From assembly GCA_041690535.1 (NCBI GenBank), contig JAWLHA010000001.1:163402-227401 (forward strand): a DNA stretch of 64,000 nt, in the 5' to 3' direction. Below are positions 55,504 to 63,868 of the stretch, in pieces. This DNA comes from JAWLHA01 sp041690535. Its GTDB lineage: Bacteria > Pseudomonadota > Gammaproteobacteria > Thiohalomonadales > Thiohalomonadaceae. A program made the position numbers and the translations under genes. Numbering within the stretch: position 1 is the first letter of the stretch; each line of letters starts with the position of its first letter. A model generated the notes under the pieces. It searched no databases, was not told the DNA's origin, and saw only the letters and a list, made by a program, of their open reading frames with translations.

Positions 55504-56861
55504 CAGTCGATCACTGCGCTGGCTTTGAGTTGTCTGTCGATCTGGCTGCACAGTTGGCGGATCTCATCGGAGATTTCCACCGGGTAGTCATGTTTTTCCA
55601 GCTGCCTCAAGGCATCCGGCAAACGATCAAGCTGCTCGGCGACATAGGCCCGTATCTCCCGGGAATCTCGCTCCGGCGACGTGCGTTCTCCGTTCCGCAT
55701 CAGGCACTCCATCAGCGGTTCGCCAGGTGCGCGCACGTGCTCCAATGTCACCAGGTCCCGCACCATCCGCCCCCTGCCGTCGAACACCCGGAACACCTGT
55801 TTGCGCCCAGGCCAGGTCACTTTGCCTTCCGAGAGCTTGCGCCGGGGGCGGTGGTCGTACTCCATCAGCTTGTAGGCGCAATCCAGGTAGGGCGTGTCGG
55901 CGGAGGTGACCAGCTTTGTCCCCACGCCGAAGCCGTCGATGGGGGCTCCGGTGGCGAGGAGATCGCGGATCCTGTACTCGTCCAGGTCGCCGCTGGCGAA
56001 AATCCGCACCTCGCGCAAGCCCCCCCGATCAAGGATCTGGCGTACCTTTTGGGCATGCGCGCCAAGGTCGCCGCTGTCCACGCGTACGCCGCGGATGCGT
56101 ATACCGGCATCGCGCAGCCTGGGGGCCAACTCGACCACCTTCATCGCCCCCCGTTCGGTATCGTAGGTATCGATGAGCAGCGTAACGTTCTCCGGCTGGG
56201 CGTGGGCGAAGTTTTCAAACGCCTCTGTTTCCGAGTCGTGGGCCTCCACAAAAGAGTGTGCCATGGTACCGAAGATTGGAATCCCGTAGAGGGGCGCCGC
56301 CAGCACCGTGGCCGTCCCGGCAAAACCCGCCAGGTAGCTCGCTCTGGCGGCGAGCAGCCCGGCCTCGGCGCCGTGCGCCCGGCGCAGACCGAAGTCGACC
56401 AACTGCTTGCCCGGGGCCACCAAAACGCATCGGGCGGCCTTGGAGGCGACCAACGTCGAGAGTTGAAGGAGGTTGATGATCCGCGACTCCACCAGCTGGG
56501 CCTCCGGCAGGGGGGCCGTCACCCGCAAAATGGGTTCGTTGGGGAAACAGAGGGTGCCTTCCGGCAGCCCGTGGACCTCCCCGCTGAACCGCCAGCCGGC
56601 CAGGTGCTCCACTACCCGGTTGGAATAGCGCCCCGAACCTGCCAGCCACTCCAGCTCCTCCTCGGTAAAGCGGGCGTTCTGCAGAAATCGGATGACCTGT
56701 TCCTGCCCCGCCGCAAGAAGGAAATTGCGGTTGGAGGGCAACCCCCGGACCTGGAACTCGAAAACGGCCATGCCCAACATGCCCTTCTCGTAATAGGCAT
56801 TCACCATGGAGAGCTGATAGAGGTCCGTGAGCAGCAGGCTGGATTGCAGGTCCATCGGCAT
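55503..56861 (-). CDS. pncB: Nicotinate phosphoribosyltransferase
   Basis: 452 residues. SLLLTDLYQLSMVNAYYEKG at the N-terminus, VFEFQVRGLPSNRNFLLAAG, DFGLRRAHGAEAGLLAARAS, GIPIFGTMAHSFVEAHDSE and LIDTYDTERG, RVDSGDLGAHAQKVRQIL and the phosphate-binding FASGDLDEYRI and DGFGVGTKL are the family set. It converts nicotinate, PRPP and ATP to nicotinate mononucleotide in the Preiss-Handler route to NAD. Start ATG 56861 or 56855 (MPMDLQ); AAGGG lies just upstream and fits the second ATG better. Neighbouring PRPP synthetase (50077) would supply its substrate. Confidence 0.94.
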   Translation of the reverse strand: MPMDLQSSLLLTDLYQLSMVNAYYEKGMLGMAVFEFQVRGLPSNRNFLLAAGQEQVIRFLQNARFTEEELEWLAGSGRYSNRVVEHLAGWRFSGEVHGLPEGTLCFPNEPILRVTAPLPEAQLVESRIINLLQLSTLVASKAARCVLVAPGKQLVDFGLRRAHGAEAGLLAARASYLAGFAGTATVLAAPLYGIPIFGTMAHSFVEAHDSETEAFENFAHAQPENVTLLIDTYDTERGAMKVVELAPRLRDAGIRIRGVRVDSGDLGAHAQKVRQILDRGGLREVRIFASGDLDEYRIRDLLATGAPIDGFGVGTKLVTSADTPYLDCAYKLMEYDHRPRRKLSEGKVTWPGRKQVFRVFDGRGRMVRDLVTLEHVRAPGEPLMECLMRNGERTSPERDSREIRAYVAEQLDRLPDALRQLEKHDYPVEISDEIRQLCSQIDRQLKASAVID

Positions 56862-57030
56862 CCCTTGAAGTTCTTATGGCAGGAGGGGGCGCCTGTTATT
56901 CATAAGCTTCGGTCAAGGGGGCGCGATATGCAAAGTGGGGGTGTGACCTCCGTCAAAAGGGGAGGATTTTCCCCCGTGCGCTTGAAGACCGAGGGGCGTC
57001 CCTGTGACAGTATCTCAGGTACTCAGGTAC

Positions 57031-58188
57031 TCAGGTGCTTCGGCGCCACTCTCGCAAGAGGGCGAGTGTGGCATCGTAAGGCTCCACGAACTTTCTTATT
57101 CCCTCCCGTTCGAGTTCATCGGCGATTTCTCTGAAGTCGATCTCCAATCGCTGTAGATCCTCCATGACTCGCTTGGCCTCGCCGATCTGCTCGCCGACTG
57201 TCTCCGCAGGGTGCCCATGGTCGGCGAACGCCTCAATGGTGTCGTCCGGCATCGTGTTGACGGTGTAGGGGCCGATGAGCGGGTCCACATACTTGATATC
57301 GGCATAGCGGGGATTCTTGGTGCTGGTGCTTGCCCACAGCAGACGCTGGGGTTTCGCTCCTGCCGCAGAAAGGCGTTTCCAGCGGTCGTTCTCGAGGATG
57401 TCAAGAAAGTGCTGATAGGCCAGTTTCGCATTGGCAATGGCTACTTGGCCCAGCAGATCCTGGGGAAAGGGTGGCACACCCACATCACGTTCATCCTCCA
57501 CCATTCTGGTGATCAACGCCTCCAGGCGTCGGTCCACGTTCGTGTCAATACGGCTCAGGAAGAAGCTCGCTACTGACGCCACCGTTTCGATCCGCTGGCC
57601 CGCTTCGAGGCGACGTTCGAGTGCCCGCAGGTACGCCTCGGCAACCGCCTTGTAACGCTCGACAGAGAACAGCAGGGTGATGTTGATATTGATGCCCTCG
57701 GAGAGGCACTGCTCCACCGCGGAGATGCCGGCCTGCGTACCGGGGATCTTGACCAGGAGATTGGGGCGGTTCACCTTGCCCCAGAGCCGCTGCGCCTCTG
57801 CGATGGAGCCTGCGGTGTCATCCGCCAGGTGGGGCGAGACCTCGAGGCTTACAAACCCGTCGGTCCCGCCCGTGCTGTCGTAGACGGGCCGTAACACGTC
57901 ACAGGCATTACGCACGTCGGCCGTGGTGACCTCCTCGTAAATCTCCTCCTCCGAGCAATCGCGCTCCAACAGCTCCCCGATCTGTCCGTCATAGCCGTCG
58001 CCGGCGGAGATGGCCTTGTGGAAAATGGTGGGGTTGGAGGTGATACCCCGCAGCCCTTCGTGCTCGACGCGGCGCCCGAGCTCTCCCGTCTGTATCTTGC
58101 CGCGCGTCAGACTGTCCATCCAGTAGGACTGGCCCAGATCATGCAATCTCTTCAGGGGGCTCTCGACGCCGGTCGCCTCGCGATTCAT
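57031..58188 (-). CDS. tal: Transaldolase (Tal, long form)
   Basis: 385 residues. LGQSYWMDSLTRGKIQTGEL and GITSNPTIFHKAISAG at the N-terminus, SLEVSPHLADDTAGSIAEAQ, and NLLVKIPGTQAGISAVEQ with the Schiff-base Lys of the active site, then NINITLLFSVERYKAVAEAY and ASTSTKNPRYADIKYVDPLIGPYTVNTMP match the bacterial Tal group of 360-390 residues. It interconverts sedoheptulose-7-phosphate/glyceraldehyde-3-phosphate and erythrose-4-phosphate/fructose-6-phosphate. Start at ATG 58188 (MNREATGVESPLKRL); a longer frame upstream is not homologous. It is divergent from ftsH, with about 260 bases between the two starts. Confidence 0.94.
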   Translation of the reverse strand: MNREATGVESPLKRLHDLGQSYWMDSLTRGKIQTGELGRRVEHEGLRGITSNPTIFHKAISAGDGYDGQIGELLERDCSEEEIYEEVTTADVRNACDVLRPVYDSTGGTDGFVSLEVSPHLADDTAGSIAEAQRLWGKVNRPNLLVKIPGTQAGISAVEQCLSEGININITLLFSVERYKAVAEAYLRALERRLEAGQRIETVASVASFFLSRIDTNVDRRLEALITRMVEDERDVGVPPFPQDLLGQVAIANAKLAYQHFLDILENDRWKRLSAAGAKPQRLLWASTSTKNPRYADIKYVDPLIGPYTVNTMPDDTIEAFADHGHPAETVGEQIGEAKRVMEDLQRLEIDFREIADELEREGIRKFVEPYDATLALLREWRRST

Positions 58189-58450
58189 GTGCTTGAGCTC
58201 CGTTTGGGTCGCTTGGGCGATATGCCCTCCTGGAGTAAAAACTAGCCCTAATCTCTCGCAGATCACCCGCTGCGTTCCCGGCTCAAGGACGATTCTGCGG
58301 CGCCTTGCTAGCCCTGCTATGGTGAAGGCAATCTCTCTTCACGGCTGGATCACCCTTGGATGAGTACGGGAGTGACTTAATCTTGAGATAAATACTACAC
58401 TTTTGATCGGCGGGTGTACGGTCGGGACAGCGGATTCGATGGGGGTTGCC

Positions 58451-60331
58451 ATGGAACGACCCAGAGAGCCGAACCGAAACGAGACCAGCGCCGTGTACTG
58501 GCGCTATGTGGTGTGGATGGTTGTGGTCCTGCTCATCTCCTTCTTTTGGGTGAGTCTGCTGCAGGACTCCCCGGTCCAGGCACTTTCCTACTCGCAGTTC
58601 AAAGAGCAGGTGAAGCAAGGGGAGGTGGCTCAGGTCACCATCGAGGGCCAGGCCATCACGGGCCGGTATGTGGCCAAATCGGAGTCGCCCAACCCTGAAG
58701 GGGCACCGGCACCGGGGCGCACTACGCCCGACTTTGAAACGGTGATGCCGCCGTTCGGGGACCCCGAACTGATGCCTCTGCTGGAGGCCGCCAATGTGAC
58801 GGTATTCGCCGATCACGCCGACAGTCCCTGGTGGGCACAGATGCTCATGGGACTGCTTCCGTGGATCTTGATCATCGGCCTGATCTTCTATGCCATGCGC
58901 AAGATGAGTCAGCGGGTCACGGGGCAGGCGGGAGACAACGTCTTCGGCTTTGGCAAATCCAAGGCCCGGCGTTTCCGCGAAGGCACGACCAATGTGAGCT
59001 TCAGTGAAGTCGCCGGCCTGGAAAATGCCAAGCAGGACCTGAAGGAGATCATCGATTATCTGCGCGCGCCGGAGCGTTTCCGCGCCATTGGCGCCAAGAT
59101 CCCCAAAGGGATTCTGCTAATGGGGCCGCCAGGCACAGGCAAGACCCTCCTGGCCAAGGCGGTGGCCGGGGAGGCGCACGCGCCTTTCTACAGCATCAGT
59201 GGCTCCGAATTCATCGAGATGTTCGTCGGGGTTGGGGCCGCGCGGGTGCGGGATCTCTTCGAGAGTGCCAAGAAGGAGGCGCCCTCGATCATCTTCATCG
59301 ACGAGATCGACTCGGTGGGGCGGGCGCGCGGCACCGGTCTGGGCGGGGGGCACGACGAGCGCGAACAGACACTCAACCAGATCCTCAGTGAGATGGACGG
59401 CTTTGCCCCCCACGAGGCGGTGGTGGTGATGGCCGCGACCAACCGGCCGGACGTTCTCGACAAGGCATTGATGCGGCCCGGGCGCTTCGACCGGAAAGTG
59501 ACCCTCGATCTGCCGCGGCGCGAGGCGCGCCGCCACATCCTGGAGGTGCATACCCGCAACGTCCCCCTGGCCGACGATATCGATCTCGACGTGCTGTCCT
59601 CCCGTACGGTCGGTTTCTCCGGGGCCGATTTGGAGAATCTGGTGAACGAAGCGGCCCTTCTTGCGGGCCGGGACCACAAGCAGAAGGTGGACATGACCTC
59701 CATGAACCGTGCCCGGGACAAGATCATTCTTGGGGCGGAGCGAGAGGGAATGCTCAATGAAGAGGAGAAGCGCATCGTCGCCTATCATGAGGCGGGACAC
59801 GCGGTCATGGCGTGGGTCCTGCCCCATGCCGATCCCCTGGACAAGGTGACCATCATTCCCCGGGGCATGGCCCTGGGGGCCACCGAACAGATGCCCGAGG
59901 AGGAGCGGCAGAACCTTTCGCGAAGCTATCTGCTGGATCGCATCGCCGTCATGCTGGGCGGGCGGGTGTCGGAGAAGCTGGTGTTCGCCGAATTCAGTTC
60001 AGGGGCCGAGTCGGACCTGCGCCAGGCCACGCAGTTGTCCCGGCGCATGATCTGCCAGTGGGGCATGAGCGAGCGGCTGGGGCCGGTGTCGTTCCCCCGG
60101 GGCGAGGAGCATGTGTTCCTTGGTCGGGAGATCGCCCAGCAGCGCGACTTCAGCGAGCACACCGCCCGTCTCATCGATGAGGAGGTCCGCTCGATGATCG
60201 TCGGCCTGGAGGAGAGGACCGAGCACCTGCTCACCGAGCACCGCGCCAAGCTCGACGCCCTGGCCGCGGCCTTGATCAAGAGCGAGACCCTGGAGTACCC
60301 GGACGTCGAACGACTGTTCGCCACTCTGTGA
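58451..60331 (+). CDS. ftsH: ATP-dependent zinc metalloprotease FtsH
   Basis: 626 residues. Membrane segment at about residues 20-38, periplasmic domain SYSQFKEQVKQGEVAQVTIEG, second segment near 136-155, then the AAA domain: Walker A GPPGTGKTLLAKAVAGEA (residue about 225), Walker B IIFIDEIDSVGRARG and the second region of homology ATNRPDVLDKALMRPGRFDR. The zinc motif HEAGH starts at about residue 446. Membrane-anchored hexamer that degrades membrane and cytoplasmic proteins. The N-terminal part is about 30 residues longer than in E. coli, with a Pro-rich insert (PNPEGAPAPGRTTP). Not next to the rrmJ/folP genes of the main ftsH locus, so it may be a second copy. ATG 58451; GGGGGTT precedes it. 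Confidence 0.95.
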   Translation: MERPREPNRNETSAVYWRYVVWMVVVLLISFFWVSLLQDSPVQALSYSQFKEQVKQGEVAQVTIEGQAITGRYVAKSESPNPEGAPAPGRTTPDFETVMPPFGDPELMPLLEAANVTVFADHADSPWWAQMLMGLLPWILIIGLIFYAMRKMSQRVTGQAGDNVFGFGKSKARRFREGTTNVSFSEVAGLENAKQDLKEIIDYLRAPERFRAIGAKIPKGILLMGPPGTGKTLLAKAVAGEAHAPFYSISGSEFIEMFVGVGAARVRDLFESAKKEAPSIIFIDEIDSVGRARGTGLGGGHDEREQTLNQILSEMDGFAPHEAVVVMAATNRPDVLDKALMRPGRFDRKVTLDLPRREARRHILEVHTRNVPLADDIDLDVLSSRTVGFSGADLENLVNEAALLAGRDHKQKVDMTSMNRARDKIILGAEREGMLNEEEKRIVAYHEAGHAVMAWVLPHADPLDKVTIIPRGMALGATEQMPEEERQNLSRSYLLDRIAVMLGGRVSEKLVFAEFSSGAESDLRQATQLSRRMICQWGMSERLGPVSFPRGEEHVFLGREIAQQRDFSEHTARLIDEEVRSMIVGLEERTEHLLTEHRAKLDALAAALIKSETLEYPDVERLFATL

Positions 60332-60657
60332 GGAGTGAGTGCCCCACCCCCAAAAGAAGAGGGGGCCGAAAGCCCCCTGCAAATCCGGACAATGGCGTCC
60401 GGCAACCACGGTCTACCTGTCTCTGAATCTTTATTCCGTATTTCCTTCGATGGCGCCTAGTTTCGTCCAGCAAGTCCCCGTGCGCCGCGACGTGAATCAC
60501 ACTCCGCGACCAGCGCGCGCGGGGCTTGCGAAAGTGGGAATTGCCGCACATCTGCGGGTGTTGCGACCGGGGGATGCGAGCGGGAAGTACTGGGCACCCC
60601 TGCCATGCAGGTGGACTATACTTCGTCCCATCGCTCGTCTGAACCAGGGAATTGGCA
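60332..60657. other. Intergenic region between ftsH and ugd
   Basis: 326 bases holding the hairpin at 60355-60380. No gene is supportable. The promoter of ugd probably lies in the second half; AT content rises around 60410-60440, but I do not see a clear box pair. Confidence 0.4.
60355..60380. terminator. Possible hairpin terminator after ftsH
   Basis: GGGGGC (60361-60366) and GCCCCC (60372-60377) form a strong stem with a five-base loop. On the plus strand it is followed by TGCAAATCC with no U run. On the minus strand the stem is followed by CTCTTCTTTTG, more like a Rho-independent terminator, but no minus-strand gene ends here. Called with low confidence. Confidence 0.3.
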
Positions 60658-62016
60658 ATGAAAGTGACGATCTTCGGGACAGGGTACGTGGGCCTCGTGA
60701 CCGGCTCATGCCTGGCGGAAGTGGGCAATGACGTGCTCTGTGTGGACGTCGACGCAGACAAGATCGAGCGGCTCGAGCGCGGAGAGATCCCAATCTACGA
60801 GCCGGGGCTGGATGAGATGGTCCGGCGCAACCAGTCCGAGGGGCGCCTGGAGTTTACCACCGACCCCGAAGAGGGGGTGCGTCACGGCCTGTTTCAGTTC
60901 ATCGCCGTCGGCACCCCTCCTGATGAAGACGGCTCCGCCGACTTGCGCTACGTATTGGAGGTCGCGGCCACCATCGGCCGATATATGGATGACTACCGGG
61001 TGGTGGTCACCAAGTCCACCGTGCCCGTGGGGACCTCGGACAAGGTGAAGGGGTGCGTGCAGCGGGTGCTGGACGGACGCCAGGCGGCCCTCGAATTCGA
61101 CGTGGTCTCCAACCCGGAATTCCTCAAGGAGGGTGCGGCTGTCGAGGATTTCATGAAGCCGGATCGCATCGTGATCGGATGCGATAACCCCCGCACGACG
61201 GAGTTGCTGCGAGCCCTCTACGCGCCCTTCAATCGAAACCGGGACCGGTTGATAGCCATGGATGTCCGCTCTGCAGAGTTGACCAAGTACGCCGCCAACG
61301 CGCTGCTTGCCACCAAGATCAGCTTCATGAACGAGATTTCGGGGCTGGCGGAGAAGCTGGGGGCCGATGTGGAGCAGGTGCGGCTGGGCATTGGCTCGGA
61401 CCCCCGGATCGGCTACGAATTCATCTATCCCGGGTGCGGTTACGGCGGCTCCTGCTTCCCCAAGGATGTACAAGCCTTGGAGCGCACGGGCGGGGAAGTG
61501 GGTCACCACGGATTGATCCTCAAGGCCGTGCAGGAGGTGAACCGACGGCAGAAGAGGGTGCTGCTGGAGAAGATCGCGCGTCACTTTCAGGGGGATATCA
61601 AGGGGCGCACGTTCGCCCTCTGGGGTCTCGCCTTCAAGCCCAACACCGACGATATGCGCGAGGCCCCCAGTCGCGTGCTGATGGAGGCGCTGTGGGAGCG
61701 CGGCGCCAGGGTCCGGGCCTACGACCCGGAAGCCCAAAGGGAGGCACGACGGATCTATGGCGAGCGGGAGGACCTCCACCTCTGCGAGGAGCCCTTGGAG
61801 GCCATCGAAGGGGCCGATGCCCTCGTGGTGGTCACCGAGTGGAGCAAGTTTCGCAGTCCCGATTTCAGCGTGTTGAAGCGGATGCTGCGCGAGCCGGTGA
61901 TCTTTGACGGGCGCAACATGTACACCCCGGACCTTCTGGCCCGCCAAGGCTTCACCTATTACGGGATCGGCCGGGAAAGCCGCCCCAGGATGCAGGGATC
62001 TCCCCTGGGGGGCTGA
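60658..62016 (+). CDS. ugd: UDP-glucose 6-dehydrogenase
   Basis: 452 residues. NAD loop IFGTGYVGLVTGSCLAEVG, VAVGTPPDEDGSADLRYV-type region, NPEFLKEGAAVEDFMKPDRI, the active site YGGSCFPKDV with the catalytic Cys at about residue 266, and ALWGLAFKPNTDDMREAPS in the UDP-binding domain. Converts UDP-glucose to UDP-glucuronate with two NAD. ATG 60658 with CAGGGA at 60645-60650. Together with the AlgD-like enzyme at 39760 the window encodes two uronic-acid nucleotide-sugar dehydrogenases. It lies 17 kb downstream of the polysaccharide block but could supply the same polymer. Confidence 0.95.
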   Translation: MKVTIFGTGYVGLVTGSCLAEVGNDVLCVDVDADKIERLERGEIPIYEPGLDEMVRRNQSEGRLEFTTDPEEGVRHGLFQFIAVGTPPDEDGSADLRYVLEVAATIGRYMDDYRVVVTKSTVPVGTSDKVKGCVQRVLDGRQAALEFDVVSNPEFLKEGAAVEDFMKPDRIVIGCDNPRTTELLRALYAPFNRNRDRLIAMDVRSAELTKYAANALLATKISFMNEISGLAEKLGADVEQVRLGIGSDPRIGYEFIYPGCGYGGSCFPKDVQALERTGGEVGHHGLILKAVQEVNRRQKRVLLEKIARHFQGDIKGRTFALWGLAFKPNTDDMREAPSRVLMEALWERGARVRAYDPEAQREARRIYGEREDLHLCEEPLEAIEGADALVVVTEWSKFRSPDFSVLKRMLREPVIFDGRNMYTPDLLARQGFTYYGIGRESRPRMQGSPLGG

Positions 62017-62220
62017 ACCCGTGGGCTGCATACCCTCTGCAGCGGGTGGTGTCGAGGCGCCTCGTCAGTCACCGCCTGCCCGCGCCCTTACCTTGATAGA
62101 GGGCCTCAGAGCCGTGGCTTGTCCCGGTTGATTTGCCCCTTGGGGCCCGTTATCATCCCGCCACCCAAAAGCACTTTCAAAATCATCAGCTTGAGACGCA
62201 GAGCGCCTCTCCGGATACCC

Positions 62221-63414
62221 GTGAAGTTTTTCATTCGCACCCTGGGCTGCAAGGTCAACTGGCTTGATTCCGCACGGATTGGCGCAGCGCTGCAAAGTGC
62301 CGGCCACACTCCGACGAGCGACGAGCAAGAGGCCGACTTCGTCTTCGTGAACACCTGCACCGTCACGGGCGAGGCGGACCGCAAGTCCCGCAGCCTGGTC
62401 AATGCCGCGCAGCGCGCCCGGAAGGCGGTGGGGGTGATGGGCTGCGGCCCCAAGGTGGATGCCGATCAGTGGCAGTCTTCCGAAGATCGGCTGGTGTTCC
62501 CGGACGAAGAGGCCCTCCTGCGTCACTTCGACGTGGACACCGAGAACTTGCCCTTCGCCACGGGGTCGCGCACTCGCCTGCCCATTGCCGTCCAGATGGG
62601 GTGCGATAACCTCTGCACCTTTTGCATCACCCGGGTGGCACGGGGGCGCCATCAGAACGTCCCGGCCGAGACCGTGGTAGAGCAGGTGAAGCAGGCCTTC
62701 GATCTGGGCGTCACTGAGATTGTCCTGACTGGCGTTAATCTTGCCGCGTGGGGCTGTGAGGATTCACGGCGGGCGGAGGAGGGGGCTTTGCACCTGCTCC
62801 TGGAGTCTCTTCTGCAGCAAACCGAGATGCCCCGCATCCGGCTCTCGTCTCTCGGGCCCCAATTCCTGCACCGTCCCTTTTTTGATCTCTTCGCCGAACC
62901 GCGCATCTGCGACCACCTGCACCTGTCGGTACAGAGCGGCTCGCCCACCGTGCTCTCACGCATGGTGCGGGGCCACGGCGATGAGGAGATTCGCCGCATC
63001 GCCGAGCAGGCCCGGGCCGTGCGTCCGGGCGTGGGGCTTGCCGCGGACCTGATTGTCGGCTTCCCCGGGGAGACCGAGCATGAGTTTCAGGAGACCCTCG
63101 CATTGGCCCGGGAGACCGGGCTATCCAAGTTGCACGTCTTTCCCTATTCCATTCGGGAAGGTACGCCCGCCGCCATGTTGCCCGATCAGATCGAGGGGGT
63201 GGAGAAGAAGCGCCGCGCCGCCGAACTGCGAGCGCTCGGCAGTGAACTGCGCAAGAGGTTCATTCAATCCCAGATGGGCAAGCCCCTGGAGATCCTGGTG
63301 GAGAGCACCGGCAGCGGGCTGTCCGGCAATTACATCCGCGTGCGGGTGCCCCTGGGCGCAATGGGGGAGATCAAGCGGGTCGTCCTGACGGAAGAGAATA
63401 TCGCCGAGCGATAG
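62221..63414 (+). CDS. mtaB: tRNA t6A37 methylthiotransferase (MtaB-like radical SAM enzyme)
   Basis: 397 residues. The N-terminal UPF0004 domain has FIRTLGCKVNWLDSARIG and VNTCTVTGEADRKS, then GVMGCGPKVDA, giving three cluster cysteines. The radical SAM cluster is MGCDNLCTFCIT with Cys128, Cys132 and Cys135 (Cys-x3-Cys-x2-Cys). HLHLSVQSGSPTVLSRMVRGH, LIVGFPGETEHEFQETL and a C-terminal TRAM-like domain follow. MtaB converts t6A37 to ms2t6A37 in tRNAs reading ANN codons; GCKVN rather than GCQMN is the MtaB-type wording and separates it from MiaB and RimO. The GTG at 62221 is used because the family begins exactly there; no good Shine-Dalgarno is seen. Confidence 0.9.
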   Translation: MKFFIRTLGCKVNWLDSARIGAALQSAGHTPTSDEQEADFVFVNTCTVTGEADRKSRSLVNAAQRARKAVGVMGCGPKVDADQWQSSEDRLVFPDEEALLRHFDVDTENLPFATGSRTRLPIAVQMGCDNLCTFCITRVARGRHQNVPAETVVEQVKQAFDLGVTEIVLTGVNLAAWGCEDSRRAEEGALHLLLESLLQQTEMPRIRLSSLGPQFLHRPFFDLFAEPRICDHLHLSVQSGSPTVLSRMVRGHGDEEIRRIAEQARAVRPGVGLAADLIVGFPGETEHEFQETLALARETGLSKLHVFPYSIREGTPAAMLPDQIEGVEKKRRAAELRALGSELRKRFIQSQMGKPLEILVESTGSGLSGNYIRVRVPLGAMGEIKRVVLTEENIAER

Positions 63415-63546
63415 CGGACAATGAAGTCAGGTTGCCCGGATGGAGCCCAGCGGGATCCGGAACTCTGACTCCCGTCCGAAGCGGCGAACCTGGATACCGC
63501 TGAGCCCCGCCCGGGGCCCTGCCACACTGCGCGAGGGAGATCACGG

Positions 63547-63771
63547 ATGAAGGGCGGAAAAACCATCGGCATGCTGCTCCTCGCAGCCTTGGCCACCGCG
63601 TGTGCCGCCACTCCGGATGCCGGCCGCAGAAATGTCGAAATGGGCCCGGAAGATTACATTCCCCCCGGCCGGGAGCAGAGGATACCCACGGCCCGTCACG
63701 CGACGGCCTGGCGGGAGGCCATCCTCTCCACCCTGGCGGCATTCCTTATGGTTCGCGAAATCCTGCGCTAA
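63547..63771 (+). CDS. Small predicted lipoprotein, unknown function (74 aa)
   Basis: The N-terminus KGGKTIGMLLLAALATACAAT is a signal peptide with lipobox LATAC, so the mature protein would start at the lipidated Cys19 and be about 56 residues. The rest is polar (PDAGRRNVEMGPEDYIPPG) with a C-terminal hydrophobic end (ILSTLAAFLMVREIL). ATG 63547 is preceded by GAGGGAGAT at about eight bases. No family recognised. It lies 130 bases after mtaB; a shared transcript is possible. Coding is supported by the signal peptide and ribosome site only. Confidence 0.65.
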   Translation: MKGGKTIGMLLLAALATACAATPDAGRRNVEMGPEDYIPPGREQRIPTARHATAWREAILSTLAAFLMVREILR

Positions 63772-63868
63772 GCCGGGTTGGATGCCCCACTCCTGCGAGG
63801 CCAATGTCCCAACAAATCTTGTTACTCGGCGTACGCAGTGGCCGTCTGATGAGAAATGCGGGCTACTA

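Noticed and set aside
60361..60377. Strong stem-loop as a confident ftsH terminator
   Set aside because: No U-rich tract follows on the plus strand; kept only as a low-confidence feature.
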